From Phoenix dactylifera (taxonomy: Eukaryota > Streptophyta > Magnoliopsida > Arecales > Arecaceae), in the NCBI RefSeq assembly GCF_009389715.1, contig NC_052399.1:16123646-16187645 (forward strand): a stretch of 64,000 bases of DNA, read 5' to 3'. The translations under genes were made by a program, and so were the position numbers. Positions 25,024 through 36,543 of this stretch are shown here, piece after piece (the stretch's first letter is position 1; each line of letters starts with the position of its first letter). The notes beneath the pieces were generated by a model, which worked only from the letters and a program-made list of their open reading frames with translations, did not search any database and had not been told where the DNA came from.

Positions 25024-25031
25024 TATTTATC
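25024..25031 (-). promoter_or_regulatory. Possible TATA box of the IQD gene
   Basis: The minus strand reads GACGATAAATACGG about 180 bp upstream of the IQD start codon. This is a weak match, but it is the only TATA-like site in the right place. Confidence 0.35.
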
Positions 25032-26654
25032 GTCTGTCACGGGAACGCGACTACTTGCCATATCCCCGCGATCCAAAGGAAAAGCGGGGTAAAAGATTAT
25101 AGAGAGAGATGGGGGGTTCAATCGGCCTCACGACTAGGGGCTAGGTTCGCTTGCCTCGTGCACCGCTTGCATTAGTGTCGGTGTCTTGGAATTGGTGCCG
25201 CTACAGGAAGAAAAAATTTCGAGCTGTGTCGATGCCATGCATGATTTCAATACAAGGTCACGGACTTCAATCAATCCCGGGGTGGGAAGGTTAAATAATT
25301 GCATGAGTCATAATTTTCGTATTTCTATCTACTAATACAATTGGGATGCTGAGGAAGTCCAAATATCTTTCATGTATATCGAATTACGAATAAAATAACT
25401 AATTGAATTGTTTTCTTTACTGCCTATCATTTCGGAGAGATTCTTTGAAACCTAGCTTGTATCTGTTTCTCCATCTTTATGTCATCTTCTTTCTCTCGAC
25501 TTTAATGGCAGTAATTATATGAAATTAACGTGAGCAGCCGATATACCAAAAAATAATAAGTATGAAGAGAAACAAATTGGTTGTGCTGCTAGAGGTTTTA
25601 TTGGTTCACAGCAATGCGTTGTACAAGCTGAATGAAATTTAAAATCTTTGAAGAGGATTATCACTGCACATCCCATTGATAAACACATGGTATGGTGCAT
25701 AAATGGCGAATTAAAGATGGTATCAAGTGTCGTTATGTGATTGGTCCAATTAAGGCATCTTCTTAAGCCAACAAAACGTTTATTCCATATAAACGAGGGC
25801 CATGTTCGTTCTCACAAGTCATTATTCCTTATCTTGTTGGTTTTTTTATGCAAATGGATAAATAGATTTGACTTTGAGCATGGAGTAAGCTTTCTGTACC
25901 ACTACTCTCTTCACACCAAAAATAAATAAATAAATAAATAAAAATAAGGTTGTATTTGTGAAGTCACTTTCCTTCTTGATTAACAGCAATCTTCAGTGAT
26001 AGACTTACTAATTATTTAACGGAAATTAATTGTTTATTGTACTTCTAAAGATAAATTTATATTCTGACAAAAAAATAATATCCCTGAGAGCCCTTATATA
26101 TTCATGGCTGCTTTCATAATGCTGTAGATTGTAAATTTCAATTTTACCGCTTATAAAATTATGAGCTATGGATTGGTAAAATTTTCTTCCCGAGCCAAAT
26201 TCTAAATTTATTGTCAAGAGAAAATGTCAGAGAGATTACAAATTATAAAGTTTGAAAAAGTAAAAGTTCGAATTCCACCTGCTCAAATTTTTCTAATGCA
26301 AAGAATATATAGGATTGATGCATGGTAAGGAGCTGTATCTAAAGTTCAATGCATCATCACAAGATATAGCCAGTATCCAATATGTACGTTAAACTCACCA
26401 AACTAAAATATCTGGAATGCATTCAAGAAAAAAAAGAAAAGAGCAACATCTAGGTCATGTTACCAATCAATAATCACAAAAAAAGAAAATCCAGAGGGAG
26501 AAAAAAAATCAAATTAAATTTAATGTAAATAAGGTTTTTTTGCTAGTGTGTACATGTAGAAGATAGTAATATCTTGAGCATCATGTCAAATAGGCTTGGT
26601 TTCTATGAATTTGAATCAACATAAGATTGGCATCCAATAAATGGATAAAACATG

Positions 26655-26656
<2 letters not shown>

Positions 26657-26741
<85 letters not shown>
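26657..26741. repeat. (TA)n microsatellite
   Basis: An uninterrupted AT/TA run of about 85 bp, the longest in the window. Confidence 0.95.
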
Positions 26742-26742
<1 letters not shown>

Positions 26743-27399
26743 CTTAGAAAGGGAGAGGGAAAGAATTCGACCTGTACTATAATTATCTAGGTTTAAAATT
26801 TTTGGACGAACGATGCAAGAATTAAACCTAAAATATTTAATGAAATTATTAGTTTGATTTTTAGTAGCAAATAATAGCTCCAATATATGCACAAAGCTTT
26901 TGAGAGCACTAATTAAGAAGTTCATCTTAAAATTTTATTGATGATATTATAACATGGGCAAAACATGGCTAGCTTCCAGGCGCCATGGAAAATTATGTGC
27001 CCATTAAGAAACGTATGGTGCGCATAAGTAGGATCTTATAACAGGTCCATGGCCTTGTCCTCCAGTCTCATTGAAAGACCAGGTTCCTCAATAATCCATT
27101 TCATTCCAGATGCCCTATATCCGGCCTGAACATGATATCGTGAGAGGGGAGCACACTAGAAGTCTAAAATAAGATCTTGATCTAACCAGCAGTTCTTTTT
27201 ACTCACCCTTGTGAGGCTCTCAAAAGTAGTTCGGTGCTTCCTGAGATTTAACGTGGCAGCAACTTGAGGGATATAAAGCTTCCTAAAGGGGCCCTTTCCT
27301 AAAGGCAAAGCAGCTCCACCTAAAAATTACCTATCTAACTCGCGAAAAAAGTGATGCTCCAAAACTTTTTTTTTTTTCTTCTGCTGTAGTGGATGTATT

Positions 27400-27402
<3 letters not shown>

Positions 27403-27479
<77 letters not shown>
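27403..27479. repeat. (TA)n microsatellite
   Basis: An uninterrupted TA run of about 77 bp. Confidence 0.95.
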
Positions 27480-27481
<2 letters not shown>

Positions 27482-27619
27482 AGTACGTATACATCCAAAA
27501 AAAATCAAAAGATAAAAAGAGTGCACCAGGTAATCCCTCTCCCCTAGCCATAGTGTCTTTCCAAAATGGTTAGCCACATAAGAGATCATCCAATTTGCTA
27601 TCCCGTTGGCCTTACGATA

Positions 27620-28056
27620 TACGTGCTTTACCTGGTGGCAGCCGATGGTCGCCGTACGCCAGGACTCACGGTAGTTGAGGCAGAGCTGCAGACTGCTGGA
27701 GAGGGTATTTTCTATGCAAGACGGATACTTGGTGCCAAGCAGGTGTACCTCAAGAGGAATTTATCCATCGTGATCGATTGGATACAAAGAGCGGATATGT
27801 ATGGTGATGGACATCTTCTCATTTGTGAGACTCGTAAATTCGTTTAGGAGATAAGCGTATTTCAGGCAGCACATATGTTCCGAAAGACGAACATGGCAGT
27901 AGACTGGGTCACCTCTTTAATCGCTCAGCACTTCGGAGAATTTTTCTGAACATCTATAGTTGACATATCCCTCTTTTGTACTCTTCATTTTTTTGATCTG
28001 ACAGTATGCACTCACGTTAGAATTATATGAATTACCATTTTTATTAAAAAAAATAT
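27620..28056 (+). mobile_element. LINE 3' remnant (RNase H-like domain)
   Basis: A plus-strand frame reads VEAELQTAGEGIFYARRILG, then LSIVIDWIQRADMYGDGHLL, and after a frame change MAVDWVTSLIAQHFGEFF with a stop. This order (E-L in the helix, a VIDWI segment, then A-VDW near the end) is that of the RNase H-like domain (RVT_3) at the carboxyl end of plant L1-type LINEs. An A/T-rich 3' end with an A run follows at about 28046. The upstream part with RT is absent, as in most 5'-truncated LINEs. It relates to the fragment at 57370. Confidence 0.6.
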
Positions 28057-29657
28057 CCCACCATTAATCATAGTTTGGATGTCCCGAGCAGCGGATGGTA
28101 CACGCACAACACATCCAATAGCTTAAAAATTCTTCTCACCAATCCCATCCGCTCTCCCCACCCGGCCAAACCAAAAAAAAAAAGATATGAGTAAGGCTTT
28201 GTAAGAAGAAATAAGTACTACGTTCTTATTCGCAAATCAGTGGCTGGTGTTTCCTTCTATGCGAAGACAAGCATAGGGCCAGAGATTCAGAGTAAGGTTG
28301 GTCGTTTGTACCTTTCCTCACGTCACACGGTGCCTTGGTGAGGGATGGCTCTTTGTCTAAGAAAGAACGATTGCATTAGGAGCCTACCTTAGATGAGGAT
28401 TACGACGGGACAACAAAGCTGGCCCATCCTTGTCTCGTGTCAACAGATTACAATCCAATGATATAAAATAAAACCATCTTTCTTATGAGCACGTATATTT
28501 TTTCCCTAAAAAAAGAAACAATGAAGATCCCACCAGCTCCATTAAGAACCCAAAGGCACATAAATCTCATCGCATCTTCGATGCTAAGTTTTGCAGCGGG
28601 GATACTTCGCAAGCTGACAGTTGCGTTTAGTTAACTTGTAAGGGATACGGAGATGATTAGTTTGGCAGATCTTTCCCCTAAAATTATTTTTCTTTTCATT
28701 GGCGTTTCATGAACGAGACATGAAGCCAAGGGACATCTTGGGCCTCCATTTCTGTCACGGACCTTAAAAGTCTCTAATTTGGTTATCTGACATGCAGGTC
28801 TACTCCAAGAACTCCAGTTCACTCTGGAGAACTTGAGAAAGATGATCTCTACTTTGGAGTCAAATTAAGTTTGTTCATATTTACGATGAGGCGATTAGTG
28901 CAGCAAACTGGGTACCCTCTTATAATTCCGGCTATTCAGGTTGATTTATTTGGGATTTGGCCCATTCAGCATAATGCATGCATAAACTTCGAGAAGGTAT
29001 GACCGTAACGTTTTAGATCCTTTTTTTTCTATACAATATATCTACCTACAAATATTATTTATTGTTAAAAATAAAAGCTATTGTCCACGTTATTTGGCTT
29101 CGGGTTATTAGTTTCTCCAGAAATACAATCATGGCTGTTGCAACACTCGTTAACAGTTATTATAATGAAAAATAATGGATAGCTGGCCACTCATGGTGGA
29201 TATTTGAGTTCAAAAATAGTATTGTATCTGAAGTAACAATGAAAAATGATAAAATAAAACTGTTATTGTGGAACAATAGCTAAATAATAGCCATTACACA
29301 ATTTCAACTATTAGATATATAGTATTATGTCAAGCCACCTGAATTGTTATGATGAGCGTTTTCTTGAAAAATTCCATGTTGAGGTAATATGCATGTTTGT
29401 CCATTTGAAGCTGTCAAGAATTGGTAAAAAATGTTGCTACTTTTGTTATTTTAGAAATTAAGTGGGAATCCCACGATCCAGTTCCTACGAGTGCCTCCAT
29501 GAAACGCAAGCAGTGGCGGACAGGTGTCCATGGGCCAGCCCTCAGGCCTAATTTTGCATTTCTTGGCCCAAATTCTCAATGTTATCATTGAATCTAGGCA
29601 AACGCTACGCTAAGGCCCGATCAACGTGCATCCTCATGAGCAGGACAAGAAGCCTTG

Positions 29658-29703
<46 letters not shown>

Positions 29704-29811
29704 GTGTTAGAGCCCGGTTAAAATTCTATTATTTTGTGTCACTTCTGACATGTTGAAGTTTTATTGTATGAATATCATATTGTTTTGTGTTTGGCTCCAC
29801 ATGCTGCGAGC
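28057..29811. other. Intergenic DNA
   Basis: I see no supported gene. The content is AT-rich sequence, scattered short open frames, and a (CT)n tract near the right end. Confidence 0.5.
29660..29701. repeat. (CT)n microsatellite
   Basis: An uninterrupted CT run of about 42 bp. Confidence 0.95.
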
Positions 29812-29913
29812 TGTGATGGTCTCATATTGGCTAATAAAAGTTGTACCATGTAAGTTTATTAATCTGAATTTCTAACAACTAAAGCTGTTAGACTGTGAAT
29901 TTGTGATTACTGG

Positions 29914-31018
29914 TGATGGGGGGCACAATGGATCGTCTTGCTCTGGGCAAGGAATCATTCCATTTTAGCCGGGCAGACCACAACAACGACCAGGTAGGAC
30001 TACGGTCCTGCTCAGAACCAACTCGATCTCGGACTCCGCCGAAAGCTCAGTTGATCTCGATCGGATCTCTCCACTGCTACGATCTGCAGCAACCTCTTCT
30101 AATGCTTATAATGACGTCCCAGGCCCGAGCTTAAAACGTCCTGCTGTGTCGGTTGTAAGCCAAAAAACTTCTCTGACTGCAGGACTATGCGACGATGCGC
30201 CTTGATCGAGCTCGGGGCGCCTTTATATTTGCCGACGCGCCCTGGCCGAGCTCGAGGCACCTTTATATTCGCCGACAAGCCCCAACCCGAATTCGGGGTG
30301 CGTTTATATTCGACAGTGCCCCCCGACCGAGCTCGGGGCGTCCTTAATATTCGACGACACGCCCAGGCCAAGTTTGGGGCACCCCATCCAACAACGCGCC
30401 TCAACCCTCAAGGCTGGGGTACCCAATCAAGCAAACCTTGGAATCGGAAAAGCTAGGCCAACCTTAGCACCCGCCAAGTCGACCTCGCTGAATATATGAT
30501 ACGACCTCTCATCGAGCTCGACCTCGCCTACGATCGCATCTACGTGCGTGCACACGCCCACCTACGTGGCTGTACATTACAACTTCACTGCGCTATGCTT
30601 TGCTTACTGGCCAACAACAACCAAGGACAATGCCATGCTGCTCTAGCCATACCCTGTGACACCTATCAACGTTTGACCGTTCACAGGAATGGCCCATGCC
30701 GTGCGTCTCAAACAAGCTCTAGCTGCGTGCCATCTGTCTTAAACCCATCTCCTCCCATGATAAGGACGAGCCATACCTCTGCCACCTAGGCACCTCTACG
30801 GGGACTATAAATAGCTCCATCAGGTAACACCTAAGAGACTTTTGGACCAACTAAGATCCACTCTAACTTGAGCATCGGAGGGCCCTTACCGGAACCACCG
30901 GTGAGGGTTTGTGCAGGTACGCCCTCGCGCCGAAAGTAGCTCTCCTTCCTCCGCTCCAACTGCAGCTCCCTCGACTCATCTGGCGTGGTCACCCTCAGGC
31001 CAAATTTGAACCACAACA
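29914..31018 (+). mobile_element. Solo LTR nested in the TRIM, target duplication ACTGG
   Basis: The 1,105 bp sequence starts TGATGGGGGG and ends CCACAACA. It is flanked by a perfect 5 bp duplication ACTGG (29909-29913 and 31019-31023). The right ACTGG overlaps the host TRIM's PBS, so the insertion hit the PBS itself. Inside are a consensus TATA box TATAAATA (30806-30813), which fixes the strand as plus, and an array of about 41 bp repeats. No gag or pol is present, so this is a single LTR left after recombination, or a solo LTR of unknown family. Confidence 0.7.
30190..30415. repeat. About 41 bp degenerate tandem repeats in the solo LTR
   Basis: Five to six units share CGACGCGCC..GACCGAGCTC followed by GGGGCG.CTTTATATTCG. 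They lie upstream of the LTR's TATA box, where enhancer-type repeats often sit in plant LTRs. Confidence 0.75.
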
Positions 31019-31329
31019 ACTGGTATCAGAGCCATATCCATTGTGGGTCATAACTTTTATGAGTCATGTAAGCCTTTTACCTAGGATTACAAAGATCTAG
31101 GAGGATTTAGTAGAATCAAATAAGATCCTGACCATAGATGAAACTTTTTTTTTTTGGTTTTGGATAGGAGCTAACTACGAGAGCATTACCAAATTGAATG
31201 AAGAAAAAAATTATTATTATCCAATATTAATTAATAAAAGAGGTACTATGTAGGCTTATTAGCCAAAACCGACCCGCTTTCTAATGACTTGAGCCTTTAC
31301 GATGTGAGTCTGTGACTGAGTACATCCCT

Positions 31330-31859
31330 TCTATTCATCACAGATGTATAAACTTAACAAAACATGGTGGATGTACGGCATATCGAGCACAAACAATTGC
31401 AGCATTTCACAATCCATGAGTACCACGTGCAAAGCCTCAGTGTCATTCATGCCAGGATACAAGAAATTCGCTGGGGTTATCTGCAAAAGTTCTTACTTCG
31501 AAAGCCCGGGTGTGTATCCGTAAAGCATACAAAATATGCTTCAACGTAAAGTGTAAATGGAAAATTACACTTTGATCCCTCAATTATTTTTGGCAAGCTA
31601 GATGCATCGTACCGTTCTACCATAACTACATAGAAAATCAGAAAAGGGGGTCGAGCTAACTCGCAACTACCCAAAGCCAGCCACCAGAACATTGCTCAAT
31701 ATACGAGGCGACCTAATCAATTGCACCGTTCTCCTCTCGGTAAGCATGGGTGACTTAGGAGGCTACACAGTCCCTCAAAAGGATGTCCTCCAATAAAGGG
31801 TGCTCATCGCTTACCCTAATCCACCTAATCACAGTCGTCAAGTCTCCTTTCAGGTAGAT
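31330..31859. other. Intergenic DNA, nothing recognised
   Basis: There are short open frames only, and no domain or repeat is recognised. Confidence 0.5.
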
Positions 31860-33170
31860 ACGCTCTACGCCCAAGTTGACTTGTGCATGGGTGATCCTTT
31901 CCCAAACATCTTTGAGCTCGTCTCCAGATATAGAAGTATCATAGAGCCGGCTATCTCTACTGTGATTAGTTTGGAATCCGTGTCTCTCATCACAAAATCA
32001 GCACCTTCTAAATCTCCATCCTTATGCATACTATCATCAAAGTTTACCTTAAGAAAGCTCGGAAATGGGAGCTCCCAAGAGACAAATATCTTCCAGGACA
32101 CTCCCTAGAGTTGAGTGGGGGCCCCATATGTCCCTAGCAATCCCAGATCCTCTGTCAGTCTGAGCCTGAGCAAACTCATCTGCATGAAAAAGCGCCCTAT
32201 CAGCCACAACCCCCAGACTCTGCCTCCATCCTTCAAAAGTTCTCGCAATCTTATCCAATCAAACATAATAAACAAGATAGGCAATGCTAACTCCCCCATA
32301 AACAGTGATAGGTTTGCCGATGACCCCTTTAGGTAAGCAAAGAAAGTCGCAACCATGGTCAAAGACTACAAAAAAACCCCAGTTGCCTCCAGCTAGCTGT
32401 CAAACATGATTGCTCTCAGGCAGCCAAACAGTACGTGCTCAATAGACTTCTCTTCGTCTCGACACATATCACAGGTAAAGTGGAGCCTTATACTCTGTCT
32501 GTTTAAAACCATCTAAAAAAGTTGGGAGGCAGCCCTGTGCCACCTTCTAAAGAAAAGTAACCAAAGGGCGAACACAGAGCCTCCAAAGCCAGCCGCCATC
32601 CATCGACCGAGGTGTCTCAATTCTATACAACTCTCCAAGGCCGTTGGCTCTCACCCTAAATATGTTCGTCTGACTCTAGATCCTTCTATCAAGTCCTCCC
32701 CCCCGGGCACTGGTACGACTAGGATCCACTCCGCCAACTAATCCCCAAAGAAGTGCTAGACCTTCACGGCATCCCATCTCCTCTCTTCTGCCCTGAAGAG
32801 GTCATGTGCCCTAAGGCCTGAGCTCTCCGCATCAACCATAGTAGGCCACATTCGAATAGGAAGATTAAACACCTACGTAATATGCAGCACATCTATCGAC
32901 TAGCCATCACCGGCTGTCCACCGAATCCAGTACTTCCCCTCCTTGGACCAATCCCCTTCAACTCTATGCCTTACTTAGCCCCCTCTGTCGTCTCCCAATT
33001 TGCCATGCCATGCACCTTTCTATACCTCATCAGAGCTATGGCTAACACCTTCTGTTGGCTCATCGTGGAGCTCGATTTAAGGGCGAAACCCGAGCAGCTC
33101 ACTATCGAATTTAACCAGGTGAACCCCAGCTTGCTTGGCATGCTGCTTGGTTGGGCCTCATTCCGCACAT
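31860..33170 (-). mobile_element. L1-type LINE remnant, minus strand
   Basis: Read on the minus strand from right to left, degraded frames give a region with PIRMWPTMV (about 32.8 kb), then a zf-RVT zinc-knuckle pattern FTCDMCRDEEKSIEHVLFGC (about 32.42-32.48 kb). An RNase H-like start, LKVNFDDSMHKDGDLEGADF with FVMRDTDSKLI, follows at about 31.98-32.06 kb. This is the order zf-RVT then RNase H found at the carboxyl end of plant L1 LINEs. The RT core is not recognisable. Several frame changes and stops make it an old fossil; its edges are approximate. Confidence 0.6.
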
Positions 33171-36100
33171 CCTCGCACCGTATGCGTGGGCCAACAAGCT
33201 TGCATGAAATATTAGCCTCGTTTCGAGCTCAACTTAGGTCCAATTATGACCAAGCTCGAATCGAACTGAACAGCTTGAACAGATTTTTCAAGTTGAACTC
33301 AAATAGCAAAATATTCGGCTCGAAGACTTTCACGCCTAATCGAATATATATATATATAGCGATATTATATTTTTATTTATGACATAGATATTATTATTTT
33401 AATAATTTAAAATATTATGTTATGTTATATTTTGTTTTAACTATATTTTTTTGTTACGACTAAAGCCTAAATTCGAGTTTGAACTTGAGCACAAGTACGA
33501 CTTATTTGGTTTTCGAGTTAAATCAAGTTCATATTGTGCATCGCTTTGTTTTTTTTATCGAGTCGAGTTTGAGCTGGATATTGAGGTTCAATCAATCTCG
33601 AGTCAAATGTTAAGCTTGGATATTTTTCAAGTCAAACTCGAGCCTCTAGCTATTCTGCTCGACTGCACTCTTTGTTACCGGGGCAATTAGACAATTTAGG
33701 GTTGTGATGCCATCGTTGTCTAGAGTTTCATGGAATTCGTGCCCCAAAGGGTAGCACTTCTCAAACCTCTTTAGTGAAATCCGGTGCTCGCTCTTAGCCA
33801 CTTCCTCTTGATATCTCTGTGAACGCTAATCCAAAATGCGATTGTATTTTTGCTGGACCAGTGGAGAGCTGTGATGTATTATGTGACCTTAGAAGCTTCG
33901 ATTAATTTTAATAGATCGGAAGCACATTTGATTTCCCATGGCCTAGAGCACTCCGAGTTGCCCTTTCTATGGGCTCCAAGGAGTTAAAAGAGCGAGGTCA
34001 ATACATTATTGCTTGAGGGATTTGAGGACTAGGCTCAGGGCTTGGAGCTCTTGTGGAAGGGCTATGCGCCTAGAATGGGGAGTTCTTGACCCGTCGAGGC
34101 TAGAGCTCGCTCGTGGAGGCCCTCGTGCTCCTGCTTTTCAGCTATGGCCAAGGCCTCAATGGTGGACGAGAAGATCAAGTTAGAGGTTCCCAAGAAGGAA
34201 GAGATGGTTAAATCTTATAAACATATGTACATCACTATTGCTAACTTATTACTACTAGCTAGTTAATTTGGATAGACAAAAAAAAAAAAAATTTCTACAT
34301 CATGTGCATTTTTATGTGTCATCGATCATAATCATTCATTCTTACATTAGTGTATCAAGATGCATGCTTGATGTGGAGAGCTGAGTGACATAAGACTCAC
34401 GTTGAAACTTAAATGATCTAATTGAAACGTATTAAATGAAGTGGGTGTCTTTGCAAATGACTAGAACCTAGGGAGATCGAAGTATAACTGCTTGAGGCGT
34501 AGAACTTCAAAACTCCAAAACCAAGTTCTATTAAATGCAGTTAATGTTTCTCGTCCACCCACCACCCGCTTTCTTCCCCTCGGGGTGTCGTCACGCCACG
34601 TTACAGGTTTTTCCTCATCTGACCGTTACAAAAAAACGTTACAGAAGGTGGTCACCCGTTTCGCCACATGCCCATATTCTATCCTCTAGCTGACGTCATC
34701 TCTTTCTGCCGGCGTGCGTTACACTTCCTCTGCGTTCTGCTGTCTCGCGGACGCGCAGTTCTGCACTAGTTTAGCCCTAGGCGTTACAGTTTTTGAAGAT
34801 CCGATGGGTGGACGATGTTAACTTAAATGATTATAGGTGACACCGCAGGTACATCAGATACTTGTCTGAGATTGTAAATGGCTCGGTTCGGCGCCAGAAG
34901 CCGAGCCGCCGAAGATAGTACCTGCGGATGACGTCATGTGAAAGATTTTTTTTACGGATTTCGTACTACGAGAACGGGTATTTGGACCTTGCCGGTTAAC
35001 CGATTGGCCGGTTATAGACGGGGCCAGCTTCCTCCTTGACGGTTTGAAGGTCCAAGTTTTGTGCGACGGTTTACAAAAGTTACATTGTAACTAATAAGAT
35101 GGATTGCATAATAATTAAGGTAAGGGTGCAGTGGAGAATTATAGCCAAGTTTGCAAATGAAAGGAAAGCCACCCAATTTGAATTGTAGGTCCAAACACAT
35201 ATTTTACAAGAAGGATTTTTGAACCAACTATAGTCTATGATGGCTATTGTGATGGATCGGCCTGCTTTAGCTAACCAACTAATGGTGATTGTCTGGATCA
35301 CATGGGCTCTTGTATTTCGCATGATTTTAGCAAGATATGCCTAATTGATTATTCCATACGGTAGCTATTGGAATAAAAAATGGGGCTTCCAAAACAATAA
35401 TCATAGCATTAAGTAACTGGACAGATAATTGATGTAACTATTTTTTTAATTGAATTGTTTACTTGATTTAAATCTATACAAGATCTAATAAATGACCATA
35501 AATATCACATTCACTAAGGTACATCATATAAGTAGGTGTACAATGCCTGTTTAACTTTTGTTAAACTTTAAAATTCTTCTGATAGGTCAGTAGTTCTATG
35601 TATATTTTTATTTTGGATACTGTCAAATATTTTTCAATAGCTTCATACGCTGTTACATATATGTATGGGTTAGTATATGGCTATTAAAGTCCTTCTCTGA
35701 TATCCCAGGTTATATGTATTCCAATATATGTAGAGATAGCAACAATAATTAGAGGTTCTTCTAGACTAAAAAGTCATTCAATCTCTATGATTGCAGGATA
35801 CATGCGAATTTGGCTCGAGCTCTCAATACTGTCTATCAAGGTATCCAAATATGCAGTTTTTAAAATAAATATTATTTTATATTATTTTACATGACCTAGC
35901 ATGCTAACTATTAACTATTTGGCATGTATGGTAATAAATTGAATTCAGAGTAAATCTTTTGATGCAACGGTTGGTATGTAAACCAAAATTTTCAATTTAA
36001 ATTTAACACAATATTGATGTTAAAAACAAAAAACTTAGCGGAATAAAGCATTATAATATTATCCAAATGACCAATTAATGTTCATGCTAAACATTTTGAA

Positions 36101-36300
36101 ATCATCGAACATGGTGTAAGCAAATAATATAACAACCTGAGAGTTATGGGGAAATAATATAACACCGTGAGAGGTAGGACGCAAATTTACGGCTGCTCCG
36201 GCTCGGCTCCGCTCTGCTCGCGCCTCCGGCTCAGTGCCACGTACGTCAGATTACGAAACTGTACCCGTGTGGTTTGCGTCACGATTATCCGAAAAAGCGT
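33171..36300. other. Intergenic DNA upstream of the bHLH gene
   Basis: I see no supported gene. The part at about 33180-33660 has many CGAGCTC/TCGAGTT-like words, typical of decayed repeats. The last 150 bp before the bHLH leader hold ACGT-core motifs (CCACGTACGTCAG near 36237), possible bZIP or bHLH sites. Confidence 0.5.
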
Positions 36301-36459
36301 GCCAGAAGCCAGAACCGAAATAAATGCACCTCCGCTCTCTCTTCCCCTGTCGGTCTCGTTCTCTCCTCCCCGTCAAATCTCTTCCTCTTTGTCTCTCTTC
36401 CCTCTCCTCTTCGTCTTTCCTCCTTCCACTACTGTATCTTCATTTCCGTCGCTTCTTTC

Positions 36460-36486
36460 ATGGTGAGGTCTGAAGATTGGGGGTGA
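36460..36486 (+). promoter_or_regulatory. Upstream ORF in the bHLH leader
   Basis: ATG plus seven more codons (MVRSEDWG) and a TGA stop lie 58 nt before the main start codon at 36544, in a pyrimidine-rich leader. It would reduce or regulate translation of the main frame if the transcription start lies upstream, which the C/T-rich stretch at about 36330-36440 suggests. Confidence 0.45.
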
Positions 36487-36543
36487 AGAAGTCTGTTCAG
36501 ACGAGGACGAAAGCCTGCTTTCCTTTCCAGGTTTTGCCGGCCC

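Larger units (their letters stand above)
25050..27619. other. Intergenic DNA, AT-rich, two very long (TA)n tracts
   Basis: I see no gene. The open frames are short and none shows a recognisable domain. Two long TA microsatellites at 26657 and 27403 dominate the right part. Confidence 0.5.
29812..31325 (+). mobile_element. TRIM-type mini LTR element, split by a nested solo LTR
   Basis: Two related short direct repeats mark the ends. The left one (29812 to about 29908) starts TGTGATGGTCTCATATTGGC and has TAATAAAAG and GTTTATTA. The right one (about 31215-31320) has TTAATAAAAG and GGCTTATTAGCC. A PBS, TGGTATCAGAGCC, at 31021-31033 is followed by ATCCATTGTG, as in the related element at 45246. 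The left terminal repeat is separated from its PBS by 1.1 kb of foreign DNA (see 29914-31018). Without that insert the element would be about 400 bp, normal for a TRIM. It is an old, diverged fossil with no coding capacity. Confidence 0.65.

Noticed and set aside
30190-30415. Regular repeats here and at 9172 as CRISPR-like arrays
   Set aside because: The units are contiguous degenerate tandem repeats without unique spacers, inside LTRs of a plant genome.
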